This document shows, one piece after another, positions 57,735-64,000 of a stretch of 64,000 nt of DNA; position 1 is the first letter of the stretch; each line of letters opens with the position of its first letter. A program made the translations under genes and the position numbers. This DNA is from Piscicola geometra (Eukaryota > Annelida > Clitellata > Hirudinida > Piscicolidae): the NCBI GenBank assembly GCA_943735955.1, contig OX030958.1:8985126-9049125 (forward strand), in the 5' to 3' direction. Under the pieces are notes generated by a model that was not told the origin of the DNA, made no database searches, and saw only the letters and a list, made by a program, of their open reading frames with translations.

Positions 57735-57830
57735 ACCTACTTTCCCCAGTATGAGCAAGTTAAGCACTGGGTTCCACCCTGCTATCGGAGGCTACCAACA
57801 CAGAATCTGTCTGGGCCAATATATACATAA
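57735..57830 (+). other. Weak 5S rRNA-like sequence, possible 5S pseudogene or SINE3 head
   Basis: The order AAGTTAAGCA, then CGGAGGCTACC, then GTCTGGGCCAATA resembles the internal control region of animal 5S rRNA (AAGTTAAGCA, TGGGTGACC, GCCTGGGAATA), with extra bases between. The stretch is GC-richer than its flanks, as is the 200 bp before it. The 5' half of 5S is not recognisable, so a functional gene is excluded. Similarity could be coincidental. Confidence 0.2.
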
Positions 57831-58730
57831 AAAGTGATTTTTTCATGTTTTTATGGCTCAAAAAAAAATTTTGACCACTGTATATTGTATATATATATTA
57901 AAAACTTGCGTATATAAAATAAATTGCACAAATATTTTATGCTCATTCTCGATTCTGCGCTGTTGGAATCTTCTATCGAATTGCTACTCTCAAAGTTTCA
58001 TGTTACGGTGAGTAAAAATATTTTACAAATGTTAGATTCATCAAAGTTTAACTTTGATAACAAATCTTGAAGGCAATAATTCATCAAGTAGTTGAACAAA
58101 ATATTTTTTAACCATGAGTAACATTACTTTTTACTTTTTACAAGAGACTAACAAAATAGCTTGGTTTTGAAGAGCTAATGTTGCCTTGTCTTTAAATCAA
58201 CATTAGAGCTAAAGATTCAGAAATAATAAAAAGTAAATTAGTAATTCATGCACTTAAGAGTCTTTGTAAAATTAGTGAAATATTTTTTATCTAATTATTT
58301 GAATTTAGTCTTAGTTTCACAAACCCAATTATAAGTTTGTTTTTGAAAATTTTACTATTTTATAATGCTCGAATGCCTCCATTAAACATGTTTTCTCAAT
58401 AAAACAATATAAATGGTTCGTATTTGAAAAAAAAGTACTTTCATGGATGGGGTTTCTTGCAAAAAAGTAAATGCGTGACAATTTGTTTAATTGAGCCAAT
58501 AGTGATAGGATTATCATGCAAACGCGTTCCAATTGCTTAAGCGCATTAAATTTTGTTCTTGTATTTACAAACAGAAAACCCACACATAATAACCTTTTTA
58601 TATAAAATATATTTACAAAATTTGTTTGTTTGTTTAAGGCTTTAGAAATGAAATTAAATATACTTATAACAAAGTATTTATAAAACAAATTACAACAAAT
58701 TAATTTCAGACGAATCGCAATACACAATCA

Positions 58731-60936
58731 ATGATGTCATCAACAAATCGCTTTTTCAGCATTCTTTATCTCTGCACCTTCTACTTTGTCATCCTCGCCA
58801 CCATTGCCTCGAGAAGCAATGAAAAATCTCGTGACAATAATTATAAAAATAATCCAAGCTTTTTTAATCATAATCAAAAACATACTTTGAACAAATTCAA
58901 CAGAATTAAACATAATTATAAAGAAGAAACAAACAACCAAAAAGCCTATAACTCCAATGAAATTTCGCTACCAATTTTATCAGCAAATTTCACTTCGAAA
59001 GCTGAAAATGGTAAGAAATTCAACAATAAAAAGAACGAAGGAATGATTGAAAGCAGCACAGACGCGCCTAATCCCCCTCTTAACACCGGAGTGGCTAGCA
59101 AAAAGAAGAATAAGCCAGCCTGCGTCTCTGTATCTACCATTGCTGAATCTATTAATTTAGACCATTTAAACCACAGCAAAAAAAGTTTTGAGTTTACTCA
59201 AGCAAACTTTTTAAAGGAGTTTTTGAGTATTCGCAATAATGCGACTGATAGAACTCATGAAGTTAGCAGTCCGAGTGGAAAGAGCTTAAATGAGTTGGAA
59301 CAGAATAGTGCAAAAGAGAACCGAGATAAAAAAGCTAGTGATGTTGCAAAGATGACGAAAAAACTCAATAAGTCAGCGTTTTTTTCTAAACGTAAGATAA
59401 GAAGTCTAGAAACTTTTCAAGAGTTTTTCACGAATAAAAATTGTTTAAAGGATAATAGTTTTTATAGAAAAAGAAGTAATAGTAATGAGAGAATTTTGAA
59501 AAATGATAAAAACTATCATGACCTAAAAGAAAAGAAAAAAAATAATATAGAAAATAAATTTGACAGCACTACGAAGAGTAACGAAGAATTTCAAAGTATT
59601 AAAAGTGTGGATAAAACCCGAGCGATAAAGTTTAATTTAGATGATGAATTTTATACTGACTACGCAAACTCCATCAACAAGAATGGAATAATTAATGGAT
59701 TAATCAAAGTAAGAAGTAATGACGTCGAAGAAGACGATGAAAAAGAAATAAAGAAGAGTCCAGGAGGACTTGTAGAGCATCAAAAGTTTACCGGAAAAAG
59801 TAACGGGAAAACGTGTAAAAATGGAATCCTTAAAGAGGGTACTAAGAATAATATAAGAAGCATTCACAAAGCAAGTTATGATGGCGATGGCAGTGATCAA
59901 GAAAAGCAAAGGCAGAATGAATCTGATGTAAATAATGGAGAGAGTAATAAAAGATTGGGACACGCTCCATCAATCAAGCTGACTGATGACGTAATATTGT
60001 GTAACCATGGTGATAAAGATAAAAGCAGTCTTATAAATGGCGAAAATTATGTCGATAATGGTAACGATAGCAATGACGGAAATGATGATGATGCTCATAG
60101 AAGTCAATTGGAAAGTTCTTTTGAAAGAGAAACGGGTAATATCAGGGCTGGGAGAAAAAGAAGAAAGCCTCAGGATGGAACGAATATTAATGATGAAGAA
60201 GAAATCGGAATAAGAGATGGGGGAAAGGGTGATGATGGTGATGATGAGACTAGTGGTGGTAGATTATTAGTGAGCGATCTGAAATCGAAGAATGTTGAAA
60301 TTTTAGAAAAGAAAAATACAAAAAATAGGTGGAATGCAAACAGAAGGCCCAATTTATCTAAGATGGCTGCAAGCACGCCTGTAAGAAAAAAAGAAGTATC
60401 AAGTATAGAATGGCGACGTTCATTAGTCAAATGCTCGCCATCGCAAATTCATTACTTCATGCTTGAGACGTGGAAGGGAGATGAAGTGAACGATGAATGC
60501 AGAATGGAGGGCAGCATGCAAGTGGACTTGGAATGTAAGCGAAATAATGTTGTTTCCACTGAGGGCGGAAACGACAGAAAGAGTGGTTATAATGAAAATA
60601 TTGTGAATGGTATATATGACAAAAATTATATGAGAGAAAATACTGAGAAATGTGAACAAAAAGTAGTTTCAGAATTGAATATTCATATTCACTTCAAACT
60701 GCCACCTCCATCAAGTCCACAAACCAATCATTCCACCGTTCCTTCTAGCCCTCCCTTCCCTTCTGAAGTGACAAAGCAAAAAAACCTTTTGCTTTTTCGT
60801 CACGAAGTTCTTGAAATTATTCAAGACAAAGTCGAAATTTCTGCTCCGAGAATACTGAATATCAGCGCTTATGTCGCCAACTATACTATACTGAGACTGC
60901 AGTTAAACGACAAAGAATGGTTTATGTTCGAAAACG
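58731..60936 (+). CDS. Long first coding exon of an N/K-rich secreted or membrane protein, partial
   Basis: An acceptor (TTAATTTCAG ending at 58709) opens an exon whose ATG ATG at 58731 starts 735 codons plus one base before a strong donor, GTAAGT at 60937. Residues 4-26 are a signal peptide (RFFSILYLCTFYFVILATIA). The next 600 or so residues are low complexity, rich in Asn, Lys, Asp, Glu and Ser, with basic clusters such as GRKRRKP that could be proprotein-convertase sites. The last 80 residues look folded: HIHFKLPPPSS, then VLEIIQDKVEIS, ANYTILRLQL and DKEWFMFENG. This part loosely resembles a cadherin-like domain of dystroglycan type, but I do not assign it. No next exon is visible by 64000. 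An ORF of this length is very unlikely by chance here. Confidence 0.8.
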
Positions 60937-63900
60937 GTAAGTTTATTCATTTTATTGTATTTTTTTTTATTTTTTAGAAAAATCGAAAAAGTTAATTTGT
61001 TTATGGTGTTTTTTAATTATATCTATTTACAATTCGTTTTATAACTACTCAGTTTTATATTTTTCTGACTTGAAAAAGATTTTTGAGAAAAAAAGTTATC
61101 TAAATAACTTTTTGTATTTCACTTTGAAAACCGTTACCATGAGTTATGACTTTTGAAGGTAATAACATTTCCAGTGACATTTGCATAAAACACTATATTA
61201 CTTCAAAAGTTATTTGAATTTAGAGAATAAAAAGTTCATTTTTTTATTTTGATTTATTCTTTCCAAGTTTTTTTATTTTATTTTTGTAAAAAAAACAACC
61301 TTTTAGTTTTTTAGAGTTTTTATTTTCAGATTAATGAGCGTTGTCCCATATATTAGTTCCTCCCATTAAATTACTCGTGACTAGATTTAGCAAACAAAAA
61401 CAGATTAATTAAAGCTAAGATTTGTGAAAGCATTTTTTCAAACTTTTTTTCTTTTTTTTAGCTTATGCAATTTAACGGGAAAAACAGGGAAAAGCATAAC
61501 AATTTATTTAATTTGAAACGTAAAATCGTTCAAAAGCATTAATTTAATTTTTTTAATCTCTTTCATTTGAATAGAAGAGTAGAAGATTTTTACTATACAT
61601 ATTGTGCTGAAGAATTGAATTTTATAAACCAGTCCTATAGTCTATAAGCTATAGAGCACAAATTCGAAATTCGTTTGAAATATTCAAGTTAAGCGCTTAA
61701 AATTTGAGATTTTATTTGTTTTCGCACGATAAAGGCTCTATTAAATAACTATTGAAAGTTAAATTTGCGATCACATTTTCTCGTTAATTTATATTTGCAA
61801 GCAAATACAGATTCAAAGTTCTTATTAATCAGTTCATTTTCTAAAATTTTCTTTTAAAAATATTGAAATGAAAATACTCTTTTTCAAACATCCTTTTCAA
61901 TTTATTCCAGTAATGTTTCACTTTGAATTGAGTTTTATTTTTATCTACATCAAAAACATCCTCCAAACTTATTGGAACCACCCTCTACAGTAGATTATTG
62001 AACGAGATTTCAAGCATAAATCTCGTAGAATTGTATGTCTTTTCAGAAAAAATCTATATCTAAATATTAAACTAGAAACCTATCACTTATACTACCTTGA
62101 AAATGTATACTATCGAATAAAAGTATTTAATAGGTTGGAAATTTGAACTCTTATAATAGGGTTTTGAATTTGTTTTCAAGTCCTAAACCCTCCAAATAGA
62201 ATTTAAAATATTAAAACCATTTCACTGAACATTGAAACATTTGCGCTCATGTTATTGGAATGGACATAAAAAAACCAATTAGAAGTAATACGAGAGACTT
62301 CACTATTTTATTAAAAACTTCATCCAACCAATTTTTGAAAGTTTTTTTTGTTTATAAAAAAACACTATTTTTAAAATCTATAAATTTTTTTAAATACTAT
62401 TCAGATTTATAATTTTAATTAGAACTACAAAACTCATTGTCACAATACATTTTTCTCAATTGAAAAAAGGCAAAGCTTAGAGTTCATTTCTATCTGAATT
62501 GTACATTTTTTTGCAGTTTTTTAAATGGAAAAAAAAGATGAAAATAAAACTGACAATCGAATACTAAATGCGTATGAAATTAATTTATGGTCTAAAAGCG
62601 TATTTCTGAAAATATTCTTTTACTATAAATCGTTCAGCTTGCATTCTTGTGGGTCCCTTTCACAGTTTAATTTTTTCACCTCCCACTGCTGTTCTATTGT
62701 GCTTTATCGCGTATGAAGCATTAACATTTACTCTTGTATAAGGCTCAATACATTTTGATTTTTCTTTATTCTTTATAAATCATTATAAATATTGCCATAG
62801 CATTAGAAAAAATGTTTATAAAAATTCATTTTATAGAGTGATTGTTTAGATAACGTTTTTTTTGGAAAAATTGATATATTTTTTCTAAATCTTGATTAAA
62901 AATGAAGATTTTTAAGTAATATTTTACGTGCTTTTTTATGCTGTTGAAACAAATGAAATGGAACGTTTTTTCTCCCTATACTTTTTAAAAAAACAAGATA
63001 AAATTTTAACTGATTATTCATGAGTTTTTCAAAGTATAAAAGATCAAAGCTAGTGTTATTTAACCCCTCAAGTTTAAAAATGAAACTCTAACATTATAAA
63101 CAGACTTCAAAATTGAACTGTCACAATGTTTCATGAAATGATATAAATAAACTAAACTTATACCACTGTATTTTCAAACAAAACTGAAGTTCAAAAAATG
63201 TAAGACTTTGAAAAAATGGAAAAAAACTAAATAATGGAAATAAAGTTTTTAATTCATTATGTTTTTTCAATAAAATTGATAACAATATATATCAGAATTC
63301 AAAATATCGTACTTCGCCTCAAGTTAAGATAAGTCATCGATTACAACCTATAATTAGAATGCTGTTTGCATGCCTAGAAAACAATTAACCGAGTCATTTG
63401 TTGTTCTCCACAAATGTAATTACAAGCGAACAGTGCGTAAATGGGAACAAAATTACGGAGAAGCATGATAAGTTGGACAATTATCATTTGTTGGGAATTT
63501 CAAATTAATTTCTTTTTAGAAATTTCAACACAATAAAATTCGTATTTCAGACTAATTTAGAAACTTAAAATAAATTGGTATAAAAAATTTTTATCTCATT
63601 TTAGAAAAATGACTTTCAAAAATTAAACATGAAGAAAATAAATTTGAATTTTATCAATGGGAAAAAATCCTTTGAGAGTACTTTAGATATCTTGTACTTT
63701 TTTGGCCTATTTCTTTGAATTACAATCTTTAAATTCTAAATCTATAGAGAAAAAAGTTAATAAGAACAATTTTATAATTTATTGCACCGTGTTGATTATT
63801 GAAAAAAATCTTACTGTTTTTGTTCAAAAATAAAAATATTAAAAAAAAATTAATTATAATGATGACAAAACATTAAAAATATTTCTCATGAATTTTAAAA

Positions 63901-64000
63901 ATTTCCTTTGTTTAAAATTTAAAAAATAATCTTATATAAAATTCTCATGTTGACGAGCAAATTTTTGGGAATCTAGCAAATTGGTCTATATACGAAGTTT
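60937..64000 (+). other. Intron of the right-hand secreted-protein gene, extending past the window
   Basis: AT-rich sequence follows a consensus donor. I tested several AG acceptors (about 60979, 61331, 61461, 61912 and 62517) in the required phase, and they hit stops early or lack a donor. No continuation exon is supported, so the gene presumably resumes beyond 64000. No repeats that I recognise. Confidence 0.5.

Larger units (their letters stand above)
46887..58709. other. Intergenic DNA between the receptor gene and the right-hand gene
   Basis: The receptor and the secreted-protein gene are divergent, so both promoters should lie here, but no clear TATA or initiator was seen. Contents are a full interspersed element (53821-55216), a truncated tRNA-like fragment (about 52720-52770), a weak 5S-like stretch (about 57735-57830), and several short open frames such as 50644-50913 (minus, 89 codons, rich in aromatic and hydrophobic residues). 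None of these ORFs is recognised. Confidence 0.5.

Noticed and set aside
58329..58727. 132-codon minus-strand ORF just left of the secreted-protein gene
   Set aside because: It has no good ATG at its 5' end, is low-complexity (Phe, Ile, Asn, Lys), and covers the presumed 5' UTR intron of the plus-strand gene.

Overview
The window is nuclear DNA of an invertebrate animal. It is strongly AT-rich, its genes are split by long AT-rich introns with GT/AG borders, and its proteins include two metazoan regulators (MEF2 and PAR-6) plus an animal-type lectin/CUB membrane protein. I see no bacterial features such as operons or Shine-Dalgarno sites. The phylum cannot be fixed from this sequence alone. 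The MEF2 protein is divergent even in its normally near-invariant N-terminus, which suggests a fast-evolving lineage.

Layout. (1) 1-9507 holds no certain gene. It contains a 25-copy 10-bp minisatellite (1421-1670), scattered CRE-like TGACGTCA/TGACGTAA sites, a GC-richer island (about 5920-6300), two promoter-like clusters (about 6770-6845 and 7976-8053) and one possible orphan exon at 64-139. (2) 9584-13194, plus strand: a nine-exon MEF2 gene, all splice phases consistent, predicting 464 residues. (3) 16503-19357, minus strand, convergent with MEF2: a four-exon PAR-6 gene (PB1, semi-CRIB, PDZ, Q/N-rich tail), 373 residues. (4) 21081-46886, minus strand: an eight-exon gene for a single-pass membrane protein of 651 residues. 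Its order is signal peptide, SUEL galactose-binding lectin domain, linker, CUB domain, short Cys module, transmembrane helix, 240-residue tail. Two introns are about 10 kb each, and the first six introns are all phase 1. (5) 46887-58709 is long intergenic DNA with repeats. (6) 58731-60936, plus strand: a very long first coding exon of a secreted or membrane N/K-rich protein that continues beyond the window.

Repeats include two copies of an unclassified interspersed element (17214-18245 in a PAR-6 intron; 53821-55216), a tRNA-derived SINE with two perfect hairpins (about 30527-30724), a truncated tRNA-like fragment (about 52720-52770), a weak 5S-like stretch near 57750, and several trinucleotide tracts.

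The genes do not form an obvious pathway. MEF2 is a nuclear transcription factor, PAR-6 is a cortical polarity scaffold, and the other two are predicted to enter the secretory route. All exon models were built by eye from splice consensus, phase and domain content, and need transcript support.
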